From contig NZ_SATR01000004.1 in NCBI RefSeq assembly GCF_004551525.1, positions 148,990-212,989 on the forward strand: a stretch of 64,000 bases of DNA, in the 5' to 3' direction. The notes beneath the pieces are model-generated. The model searched no databases. It had not been told where the DNA came from and worked only from the letters and a program-made list of their open reading frames with translations. A program made the position numbers and the translations under genes. Every line of letters starts with the position of its first letter. Position 1 is the stretch's first letter. Source of the DNA: Vibrio ouci (GTDB lineage Bacteria; Pseudomonadota; Gammaproteobacteria; Enterobacterales; Vibrionaceae). Below are positions 54,818-64,000 of the stretch, piece after piece.

Positions 54818-55705
54818 ATGTTTAGTATTGAACAGCTAGAAGCGTTTGTTGCCACGGTCGAACAAGGGTCCTTTTCGGCGGCGGCAAGGTCGCTAAACAA
54901 GGTGCAATCGGCAATTAGCCAACACATTATGAACCTTGAGATCGACAGCGGACTGGAACTATTTGATCGTTCATCCCGTTATCCAAAGCTCACTACCAAC
55001 GGGGAGAAGCTGTTACCTCATGCGCACGCTTTACTACAGCAGCATTACCGATTGCGCCAAAGCATCACCCAGATAGCCAACGATGAGTCGACACAATTAA
55101 GCTTAGCGGTGGACGAAGGCATTCCTATGGATAACCTTTCTAGCGTCATCGAACATGTCGCAGAGAAATTTCCTGGCGTAACATTCGAATTTCTTTCCGC
55201 CTCCAGCGTAGATGTGATCGAACTGGTTGAGTCGAAAAGAGCAACGACAGGAGTAATGTTCTCCGAGGTATCCTTACCTGCGGGCTTAGACTTTGAGTCT
55301 GTCGGAAGTATTGAGTTTGATGTTTATGTCGGCGCTAATCACCCTCTTACCAAACACAAGGTCAGTAATATTGACCAACTGATATTGCACCGCCAGCTGT
55401 TGGTCAGGTCAAAAAATAGCAAGACCAGTAGCTTTCAAAAAGCCTATAGCCCTGACATTTGGTATGCTGATAATTACTACATGTTAAGAGAGTTGGTACA
55501 GAAAGGATTTGGTTGGGGCGTACTACCAAAACATATTGCCAATTATGGGCTCAAAGAGAGTGGCATCGTACGTCTACCTGCAGAGTTTGAAAATTTAAGC
55601 TGGCATGCAAACGTCGATATTATTCAGCACCCAGCGTTTAGCTCTCACCCCATCCATGCGTATCTACGCTCTGAATTAAGACAACTATTAGGGAAATCGT
55701 CGTGA
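54818..55705 (+). CDS. LysR family regulator of the PACE gene
   Basis: A 295-residue LysR protein. Winged helix at about 1-60 (FSIEQLEAFVATVEQGSFSAAARSLNKVQSAISQHI). The effector domain begins near 90. It is divergent from the PACE pump, as AceR is from AceI in Acinetobacter, so it probably senses the pump substrate. Its end overlaps the next gene by 4 bases (GTGA), implying a co-transcribed set with the epimerase-like and YdcF-like genes. Confidence 0.9.
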   Translation: MFSIEQLEAFVATVEQGSFSAAARSLNKVQSAISQHIMNLEIDSGLELFDRSSRYPKLTTNGEKLLPHAHALLQQHYRLRQSITQIANDESTQLSLAVDEGIPMDNLSSVIEHVAEKFPGVTFEFLSASSVDVIELVESKRATTGVMFSEVSLPAGLDFESVGSIEFDVYVGANHPLTKHKVSNIDQLILHRQLLVRSKNSKTSSFQKAYSPDIWYADNYYMLRELVQKGFGWGVLPKHIANYGLKESGIVRLPAEFENLSWHANVDIIQHPAFSSHPIHAYLRSELRQLLGKSS

Positions 55706-56523
55706 AACAGATAACCATTATCGGTGGCGGTTGGTTAGGACAACCACTCGCACAATGTCTCGAAAACCTTGGCCATAAAGTCTCCGTAAGTCGCACTACT
55801 GTACTGGGTGTCAAAGAGCTCACTGAAAAACACTTGAATGGATTTGAGTTCGATCTGAATCAAGATATCTCCGTACTGACACAGTCACTCAAAGCGCTTA
55901 GTCCAGATATCGTCATTGGTTGTTTCCCACCCGGCTTTAGGAAGGGCAAAGGCGACGAGTATGCTCATCACTGGAACAAGCTGACCCAGATATGCCAACA
56001 AGTTGGCGTGGCGCGCTTGGTTATGGTCAGCTCAACCACGGTTTATCCAAATATCGCCCAAGAGATGAGAGAGGACCAAGCAACGTTAGCTTTGGCTCAA
56101 TCTAGTGTCGACTTTACCGACAACGCCAAAGTGATGCTCCAAGCAGAGCAATATCTGATTGATTCCGGTTTAGGCTACGGCGTTGTTCGCTGCAGTGGTC
56201 TTATCGGCCCTGACAGAAACCCGGCCCGGTTTGTCTCCAAACTAAAACAAGTTAGTAATCAGGCCCCAGCCAATATGCTCCATTTGCACGATGCTATCGG
56301 TGCAACATGCTTCGTCGCCTTAAACACAGCCAACGTAGTCGTGAATGCCACCACACCCAATACCGTCAGCAAGGCGGAGTTTTATCAGGCGGCTCTCGAA
56401 CAATCTGGCAGCAATGACCCGCTTCCTCCTATCACAGCAACACCTGACAAACGCATCGTAGCCGATCGATTGATACAGTTGGGATACCATTTTCATTTCC
56501 AACATACGTTAGAAATGCTTTAA
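55702..56523 (+). CDS. NAD(P)-binding epimerase-like (YeeZ-type) short-chain dehydrogenase
   Basis: A 273-residue Rossmann protein. The dinucleotide loop GGGWLGQPLA is at residues 8-17. LVMVSSTTVYPNIAQ near 115 carries the Ser-Ser-Thr of extended SDRs. The catalytic Tyr-x-x-x-Lys is not obvious (AKVMLQAEQYL instead), so catalysis may be altered. RCSGLIGPDRNPARF near 165 and the LHLHDA motif near 197 agree with YeeZ-like proteins. The substrate is unknown. GTG start at 55702 overlaps the lysR stop. Confidence 0.75.
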   Translation: MKQITIIGGGWLGQPLAQCLENLGHKVSVSRTTVLGVKELTEKHLNGFEFDLNQDISVLTQSLKALSPDIVIGCFPPGFRKGKGDEYAHHWNKLTQICQQVGVARLVMVSSTTVYPNIAQEMREDQATLALAQSSVDFTDNAKVMLQAEQYLIDSGLGYGVVRCSGLIGPDRNPARFVSKLKQVSNQAPANMLHLHDAIGATCFVALNTANVVVNATTPNTVSKAEFYQAALEQSGSNDPLPPITATPDKRIVADRLIQLGYHFHFQHTLEML

Positions 56524-56536
56524 GAAGGAACACTGG

Positions 56537-57172
56537 ATGAGTAACAAGAAGCTCTACCAGCATATCGAACACCTTTGGGACTATATGCAGCTCGATCATC
56601 AATTAGAAAAATCAGACTGTATTTTTGTACTGGGCAGCAATGACATACGAGTAGCAGAGCACGCTGCGAATTTATACTTACAAGGCTGGGCAGATTGGCT
56701 GATCTTTTCCGGTGGCGTCGGTCGATTAACGCAAGGAACATTTGAACGTAGCGAAGCAGAAACCTTTGCCGCTATCGCTCAAACAATGGGGGTGCCTCAT
56801 CACGCGATCATCATTGAAAACCAAGCGACCAATACTGGTGAGAACGTTCGATTCACGCACCAACTGCTTATAGAGCGAAGCATCGACGTCAATTCATTTA
56901 TCTTGGTGCAAAAGCCTTATATGGAAAGACGCACTTTAGCCACGTTTGAAAAGCAATGGCCAAGTCCATATCAACTTGCCTGTGTCACCTCCCCTAAGCT
57001 TTCATTCTGCGACTATTTCAATGATGAGATTGATATTGAAACAACGATCAGCGCAATGCTCGGTGATTTTCAACGAATTAAAGAGTACCCGCAGCTTGGA
57101 TTTCAAACCGAACAAGTGATCCCTCAATCGGTTGAGGATTCCTATCAAGCCGTTAAGCCCTACTTTGAATAG
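56537..57172 (+). CDS. YdcF-like DUF218 family protein
   Basis: A 211-residue protein of the ElyC/SanA/YdcF group. The fold begins SDCIFVLGSNDIRVAEHAANLYLQGWADWLIFSGGVG (residues 27-64) and contains ETFAAIAQTMGVP, NTGENVRFTHQLL and FILVQKPYMERRTLATF. E. coli YdcF binds S-adenosylmethionine; other members act in envelope polysaccharide metabolism. No signal peptide or TM is visible, so it is cytoplasmic like YdcF. ATG at 56537 after AAGAAGGAACACTGG; 13 bases from the previous gene. Confidence 0.85.
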   Translation: MSNKKLYQHIEHLWDYMQLDHQLEKSDCIFVLGSNDIRVAEHAANLYLQGWADWLIFSGGVGRLTQGTFERSEAETFAAIAQTMGVPHHAIIIENQATNTGENVRFTHQLLIERSIDVNSFILVQKPYMERRTLATFEKQWPSPYQLACVTSPKLSFCDYFNDEIDIETTISAMLGDFQRIKEYPQLGFQTEQVIPQSVEDSYQAVKPYFE

Positions 57173-57190
57173 CTTTAGTAACTAATAAAA

Positions 57191-57216
57191 AAAGCCAGAG
57201 CAGTTGCTCTGGCTTT
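57191..57216. terminator. Bidirectional terminator between YdcF-like gene and clpA
   Basis: Perfect 11-bp stem aaagccagagc / gctctggcttt with loop AGTT, flanked by A and T runs. Confidence 0.92.
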
Positions 57217-57232
57217 CTCATATCGTTACATC

Positions 57233-59503
57233 TTAATGAATCGCAGCTTCTTTCTCACTGAGATACTCGAATTTCAGTTCATCATCTTTCAGATTCACTT
57301 TCACCGTACCCCCATCAACTAACGAACCAAACAACAGTTCATTCGCCAGCGGCTTCTTAAGCTGCTCTTGAATCGCTCGTCCCATTGGACGGGCACCCAT
57401 TGCTTTATCGTAGCCTTTCAGAGCTAACCAATGGCGAGCATCATCTGAGACTTCAAGTGAGACGCCACGCGCATCAAGTTGAGCTTGTAGTTCAACAATG
57501 AACTTATCAACCACTTGATGAATAACATGCTCATCTAAGCTGTTGAACCAAATGATATTATCAAGACGGTTACGGAACTCCGGTGTGAACACTTTCTTGA
57601 TCACTGACATCGCGTCATGGCTGTGATCTTGCTGGATCAGGCCGATCGATTTCTTCTCCGTTTCCTGAACACCCGCGTTGGTGGTCATCACAAGGATCAC
57701 ATTGCGGAAGTCCGCTTTACGACCATTGTTGTCTGTTAGCGTACCGTTATCCATCACCTGAAGAAGCAGGTTGAAGATATCTGGGTGCGCTTTCTCAATC
57801 TCATCGAGTAGAACAACAGAGTGAGGATGCTTGATAACCGCATCTGTCAGTAGACCACCTTGATCGTAGCCAACGTAACCCGGAGGCGCACCAATCAATC
57901 GGCTTACAGAGTGACGTTCGCCATACTCAGACATATCAAAACGAAGCAACTCAATACCCAGCAACTTAGAAAGCTGAACGGTCACTTCTGTTTTACCAAC
58001 CCCGGTAGGGCCAGCAAATAGGAATGAACCAACTGGCTTGTGGTCAGCGCCTAGGCCCGCACGAGTTAGCTTGATCGCTTCACTTAGTACATCAATCGCA
58101 TCATCTTGACCAAATACCAGCATCTTCATCTTCTCATCAAGATTCTGCAGAATCTCTTTGTCTGAAGAAGAAACGGATTTCTCAGGAATACGCGCCATTT
58201 TAGCGACCATAGCTTCAATGTCTGCAACACCGACAGTCTTCTTACGACGACTCGCTGGTGCTAAACGGCTGCGAGCACCCGCTTCATCAATCACGTCGAT
58301 CGCCTTATCCGGCAAGTGACGCTCGTTGATGTATTTCGCTGACAGCTCTACCGCAGCACGTAGTGCTTTATTGGTGTAACGAACCTCGTGGTGCGCTTCG
58401 TATTTCGGCTTCAGACCAATCAAGATTTTAGTGGTGTCATCAAGTGATGGTTCAACCACATCAATTTTTTGGAAACGACGAGACAATGCGCGTTCTTTCT
58501 CAAAAATCGTGCTGTATTCTTGGTAGGTCGTTGAACCAATACAACGCAGCTTACCGCTACTTAACAGTGGCTTAATTAGGTTAGCAGCATCAACCTGACC
58601 GCCCGACGCAGCACCCGCACCGATGATGGTATGAATTTCATCAATGAACAGGATTGCATCGTCTTCTTTCTCTAGCTGTTTCAAGATCGCTTTAAAGCGC
58701 TTCTCGAAATCACCACGGTACTTAGTACCTGCCAGCAAAGAACCGATGTCGAGTGAATAAATCACGCTATCAGCGATAATGTCAGGCACTTGCCCTTCAA
58801 CAATACGCCAAGCCAGACCTTCAGCAATTGCCGTTTTACCGACACCTGCTTCACCGACAAGCAGTGGGTTGTTTTTACGACGGCGACATAGAACTTGAAT
58901 CGTACGTTCGAGCTCTTTATCACGGCCAATAAGTGGATCGATCTGCCCTTGCTTTGCAATTTGATTCAAATTGGTGGCAAAGCTCTCTAGGCGATCTTCG
59001 GAGCTGTTTTCTCCCACAGCTTCACTACCAAATGAACCTGAGGAACCCGCGTCTTCATCGGAACTAGACGCTTTAGTTATGCCATGAGAGATAAAGTTCA
59101 CAATATCTAAACGGCTTATATCGTTTTTCTTTAGCAGGTAAGCAGCATGAGATTCTTGCTCACTGAATATCGCGACTAATACGTTAGCACCGGTCACTTC
59201 GCTACGCCCAGAAGACTGAACATGAAAAACGGCGCGTTGAAGTACACGTTGGAAGCTCAAGGTTGGTTGAGTTTCACGTGTTTCGTCATTTTCTGGAATA
59301 AGTGGGGTTGTTTGATCGATGAATATGTCTAGTTCACTGCGCAAGGCGTCAATATCCGCTTGGCAGGCTTGCAGGGCTTCTCTCGCGGCATCGTTTTCCA
59401 ACAATGCTAACAGGAGGTGCTCGACAGTCATAAACTCATGTCGTTTGTCTCTTGCGCGAGCAAATGCGCCATTCAGACTCGACTCTAATTCTTTATTCAG
59501 CAT
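57233..59503 (-). CDS. clpA: ATP-dependent Clp protease ATP-binding subunit ClpA
   Basis: ATG at 59503 follows TTAAAGGAGGTACTT, giving 756 residues, near the 758 of E. coli. N-domain with two Clp repeats ([34 protein letters not shown]). First AAA+ domain has Walker A GEAGVGKT near 212. Second has GPTGVGKT near 495 and the ClpP-docking IGL loop in [11 protein letters not shown] near 615. It unfolds substrates for ClpP. ClpS is directly upstream and steers it to N-end-rule substrates. Confidence 0.97.
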   Translation of the reverse strand: MLNKELESSLNGAFARARDKRHEFMTVEHLLLALLENDAAREALQACQADIDALRSELDIFIDQTTPLIPENDETRETQPTLSFQRVLQRAVFHVQSSGRSEVTGANVLVAIFSEQESHAAYLLKKNDISRLDIVNFISHGITKASSSDEDAGSSGSFGSEAVGENSSEDRLESFATNLNQIAKQGQIDPLIGRDKELERTIQVLCRRRKNNPLLVGEAGVGKTAIAEGLAWRIVEGQVPDIIADSVIYSLDIGSLLAGTKYRGDFEKRFKAILKQLEKEDDAILFIDEIHTIIGAGAASGGQVDAANLIKPLLSSGKLRCIGSTTYQEYSTIFEKERALSRRFQKIDVVEPSLDDTTKILIGLKPKYEAHHEVRYTNKALRAAVELSAKYINERHLPDKAIDVIDEAGARSRLAPASRRKKTVGVADIEAMVAKMARIPEKSVSSSDKEILQNLDEKMKMLVFGQDDAIDVLSEAIKLTRAGLGADHKPVGSFLFAGPTGVGKTEVTVQLSKLLGIELLRFDMSEYGERHSVSRLIGAPPGYVGYDQGGLLTDAVIKHPHSVVLLDEIEKAHPDIFNLLLQVMDNGTLTDNNGRKADFRNVILVMTTNAGVQETEKKSIGLIQQDHSHDAMSVIKKVFTPEFRNRLDNIIWFNSLDEHVIHQVVDKFIVELQAQLDARGVSLEVSDDARHWLALKGYDKAMGARPMGRAIQEQLKKPLANELLFGSLVDGGTVKVNLKDDELKFEYLSEKEAAIH

Positions 59504-59544
59504 AAGTACCTCCTTTAAGAACAACTAAGTTGCTCAAACAAGCG

Positions 59545-59865
59545 TTAGGCTTGTTCCATTGTACAAAGCAAAGGATGCTCATTCTCTTTAGAATACATGG
59601 TAACTTGCGCTACCTTAGTCTCAGCAACTTCTGCAGTATACGTGCCACAAATTGCCTTGCCTTCATAATGCACCTGGAGCATCACTTGCGTCGCTTTGTC
59701 GATATCCATAGAAAAAAAACGTTCTAGGATTTCAATCACAAAGTCCATTGGGGTGTAGTCATCGTTGTTAAGTACAACGTTATACATGGACGGTGGCTTT
59801 ACTTTGGTTTTCTCTAACTCCAGTAGATCAGAATCTGGAGTAACCCATTCAAAATGTTTGCTCAT
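59545..59865 (-). CDS. clpS: ClpA adaptor protein ClpS
   Basis: A 106-residue adaptor. The N-terminal tail is followed by the core [28 protein letters not shown], with the Asn-Asp-Asp of the N-degron pocket, then [23 protein letters not shown]. It delivers proteins with bulky N-terminal residues to ClpAP. It lies 41 bases upstream of clpA, same strand. Confidence 0.96.
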   Translation of the reverse strand: MSKHFEWVTPDSDLLELEKTKVKPPSMYNVVLNNDDYTPMDFVIEILERFFSMDIDKATQVMLQVHYEGKAICGTYTAEVAETKVAQVTMYSKENEHPLLCTMEQA

Positions 59866-60327
59866 GGCTTTTCGATGTTGATGTTGAACTTTTTTAATTT
59901 TACCACTTCATGAAGCGAAAGTTTTGAATTTAGCTCTTACTATTACGAACAAAATGCGACAAAAAAATTTTGTTCTTACTTAGAGACTAATGCAGCATTT
60001 GAGTCGCTGCAAATAAAAGATTTCTATCAAACGACTACATCTATCTAATTGATAAAAAAGAAACCAAAAACCATTCGTCAAATCAATTAATGCCTAGGAA
60101 GTGACCATTCATTAGTAACAAAAATGTAAATCTCAAAAGTGAATTGTTTGTAAATATGTAGACCTTAATACCTTTTTCCTATTGACTGCGCCTCATCATT
60201 AGCTACATTGGTCAAATAGTGACTGAAAATTTGGCAGCGGCTGAATGGAAATTCACTTTCTGTTTACAAGGAAACAACGTAAACACCTAAACAACGTCAG
60301 TAACAAAATGCATGAGGGATGTATAGC
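59866..60327. other. Divergent intergenic region clpS / cspD
   Basis: About 460 AT-rich bases with promoters of both genes. A candidate sigma-70 promoter for cspD is TTGACT (60182-60187), 16 bases, TACATT (60204-60209), leaving a leader of about 110 bases. No gene or strong hairpin was seen. Confidence 0.45.
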
Positions 60328-60549
60328 ATGGCTACAGGTACAGTAAAATGGTTTAACAACGCCAAAGGATTTGGTTTTATCTGTTCAGAAGGAGAAGATG
60401 GAGATGTGTTCGCGCACTATTCGACAATCAAAATGGATGGATACCGTACTCTGAAAGCGGGTCAACAAGTTAACTTTGAAGTGGAAGAAGGACCTAAAGG
60501 CTATCACGCCAGCTCTGTGGTACCTGTAGAAGCTCAACCCGCAAAATAA
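60328..60549 (+). CDS. cspD: Cold-shock-like protein CspD
   Basis: ATG at 60328 ([18 protein letters not shown]) follows GAGGGATGTATAGC and gives 73 residues, the CspD size. RNP1 (KGFGFI) and RNP2-like (DVFAHYS) motifs are present. The Asp/Tyr-rich variant [21 protein letters not shown] is characteristic of CspD rather than CspA. It binds single-stranded DNA and inhibits replication in stationary phase. Position beside clpS-clpA is conserved in gammaproteobacteria. Confidence 0.93.
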   Translation: MATGTVKWFNNAKGFGFICSEGEDGDVFAHYSTIKMDGYRTLKAGQQVNFEVEEGPKGYHASSVVPVEAQPAK

Positions 60550-60666
60550 TCGCTGCCATAATAGATACCAACCTCAATACGTAAATGATCCTTCATTCGT
60601 AAAAATCACTTACTTATCCAGATTGGTATAACAAACTCTTTTATATCAGTTGTAAAGATCATAAAA

Positions 60667-60688
60667 AAACCCGCCTTTCGGCGGGTTT
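60667..60688. terminator. Terminator after icd
   Basis: Perfect 9-bp stem aaacccgcc / ggcgggttt with loop TTTC; 25 bases past the icd stop on the minus strand and usable from the plus strand too. Confidence 0.92.
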
Positions 60689-60712
60689 GTTTTATCTATC
60701 AATCAAGCATGA

Positions 60713-62947
<2,235 letters not shown>

Positions 62948-63227
62948 CTATTGTTCTAACCGGACCGCTTGGTATGTGGCCCTGTGTGTGTGAACGCTAA
63001 CAAGTTATGAATAATCCCCTCACTTGTTGCGATTTATCCGTCTCTTTTGTTTTCGTCGTTTAAGTACGACATCCTTGAGAGCGATTAGTTATAATTAAAC
63101 AAAAACACGATAATAGTCTATTATCTTGTTCAACAATCCTGTTTTTGGGCGCGCAAATGATAGCTCAAATCGCATTCTTTAGATACTTTCACCCACACTT
63201 TATTTACATTTTTGCAAGGTAGTTAAC

Positions 63228-63920
63228 ATGTCACCACGCTCACGCCGTGACTCATCCTCATCGCCATCCAAAAAGCATCAATCGGGTTTTAAACGTAAAA
63301 ATAATCAAAATAACGTCAATAGCTCTTCATCCCGACAACGACGTAAGCCTATAAAAAATAAACCTAAAATCGCTCCAGAAGATCGTAAGGTGGTGGTGTT
63401 TAACAAGCCATTTGACACCTTAAGCCAATTTACGGATGGTGAGGGTAGAAAAACACTTGCTGACTATATTCCAGTCAAAGATATCTATGCTGCAGGCAGA
63501 TTAGACCGAGACAGTGAAGGTTTAATGGTGCTAACTAACGATGGCATCTTGCAGGCACGTTTAACTCAGCCGAGCTCTAAATCGCCAAAAACCTATTGGG
63601 TACAAGTGGATGGTGCGCCAAGCGAAGAAGATCTCAACAAGTTACGTAACGGCGTCGAGCTTAAAGATGGCATGACTCTGCCTGCAAAAGTTGAAGTAAT
63701 GGATGAACCTTCTGTGTGGGAACGTAACCCACCGGTACGTTTTCGCGCGAACATTCCAACCACATGGTTAGCGATTACGATTGTTGAAGGACGTAACCGT
63801 CAAGTACGTCGTATGACGGCCAATATAGGCTTCCCTACCCTGCGTTTGATTCGCTTTTCGATGGGTGATGTGACGTTAGGTGACTTGCAGCCTGGTGAAT
63901 GGAAAGAGGTTGAGTTTTAG
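63228..63920 (+). CDS. rluE: 23S rRNA pseudouridine synthase RluE
   Basis: A 230-residue protein of the RsuA/RluB/E/F group. A basic Ser/Arg/Lys-rich leader (about 1-50) precedes the catalytic domain. The active-site Asp is in [19 protein letters not shown] near residue 92. [10 protein letters not shown] near 190 and [24 protein letters not shown] complete the signature. No S4 domain, as in RluE. It modifies U2457 of 23S rRNA in E. coli. Confidence 0.92.
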   Translation: MSPRSRRDSSSSPSKKHQSGFKRKNNQNNVNSSSSRQRRKPIKNKPKIAPEDRKVVVFNKPFDTLSQFTDGEGRKTLADYIPVKDIYAAGRLDRDSEGLMVLTNDGILQARLTQPSSKSPKTYWVQVDGAPSEEDLNKLRNGVELKDGMTLPAKVEVMDEPSVWERNPPVRFRANIPTTWLAITIVEGRNRQVRRMTANIGFPTLRLIRFSMGDVTLGDLQPGEWKEVEF

Positions 63921-63940
63921 ATAGTCGAACATCTATAGAG

Positions 63941-63974
63941 ATTCCTTACTCCCTCATTCTTCGGTCTAAGGAAT
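63941..63974. repeat. 34-bp palindromic intergenic repeat, copy B
   Basis: ATTCCTTA, an 18-base loop, then TAAGGAAT, preceded by GAG and followed by GACA. Same arm and loop lengths as copy A at 12041-12074, with compensated stem changes. CTGTCATCCCC at the window edge may begin a further copy in opposite orientation. Confidence 0.75.
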
Positions 63975-64000
63975 GACAGAAATAATTAGCTGTCATCCCC

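Overview
The window is chromosomal DNA of a marine gammaproteobacterium, almost certainly a Vibrio. Supporting this are the ruvCAB-cydABX-ybgE-ybgC-tolQRAB-pal-cpoB-nadA block, a torECA operon, a monomeric NADP-isocitrate dehydrogenase next to cspD-clpSA, AlaE, a VF530-family protein, and many strong GC hairpin terminators between convergent genes. I cannot name the species.

Layout. 1-1920: a truncated argininosuccinate-lyase paralogue and a GNAT acyltransferase on the minus strand, divergent from a LuxR-type regulator that keeps its AHL-contact residues. 2054-5443: a secreted MTA/SAH-nucleosidase-like protein behind a PurR-like operator, a chemoreceptor and a VF530 protein. 5541-17431: an accessory block ending at tRNA-Ser(GGA). 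It holds a co-directional defence-type operon (CoiA-like nuclease, hsdM, hsdS, SWIM-finger protein, hsdR, MBL-fold hydrolase) and an unknown wHTH/two-TM/zinc-site protein on the plus strand. 17723-23770: LysR/old-yellow-enzyme pair, alaE, hybrid kinase, UPF0149 protein. 24197-28119: a sulfur-amino-acid module with a YheO-like regulator, RidA, a TcyP-like cystine symporter and a CoA-disulfide-reductase-like flavoprotein. 28167-41917: K+ channel, nadA, tol-pal, cytochrome bd and ruv genes, all on the minus strand.

41971-47053: GH36 glycosidase, sulfotransferase, porin and a solute-binding protein. 47105-51006: torECA for TMAO respiration. 51447-54215: FetB-like permease, an unusual intergenic region, a formate/nitrite channel and a TIGR02647 protein. 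54299-57172: PACE efflux pump with divergent LysR, then an NAD-dependent epimerase-like protein and a YdcF-like protein. 57233-63920: clpA, clpS, cspD, icd, rluE.

The non-coding signals I rate highest are four. First, a perfect 23-bp palindrome made of two head-to-head consensus DnaA boxes beside four GATC sites (52211-52296). Second, a long hairpin covering the ribosome-binding site of a small ORF (52409-52460). Third, two copies of a 34-bp palindromic repeat (12041-12074 and 63941-63974) whose stems differ by compensatory changes. Fourth, a degenerate repeat zone between hsdS and the SWIM gene. Regulatory sites that fit their genes were also found: two perfect FNR boxes and an ArcA-like site before cydA, TorR-like boxes before torE, and a PurR-like box before the nucleosidase.
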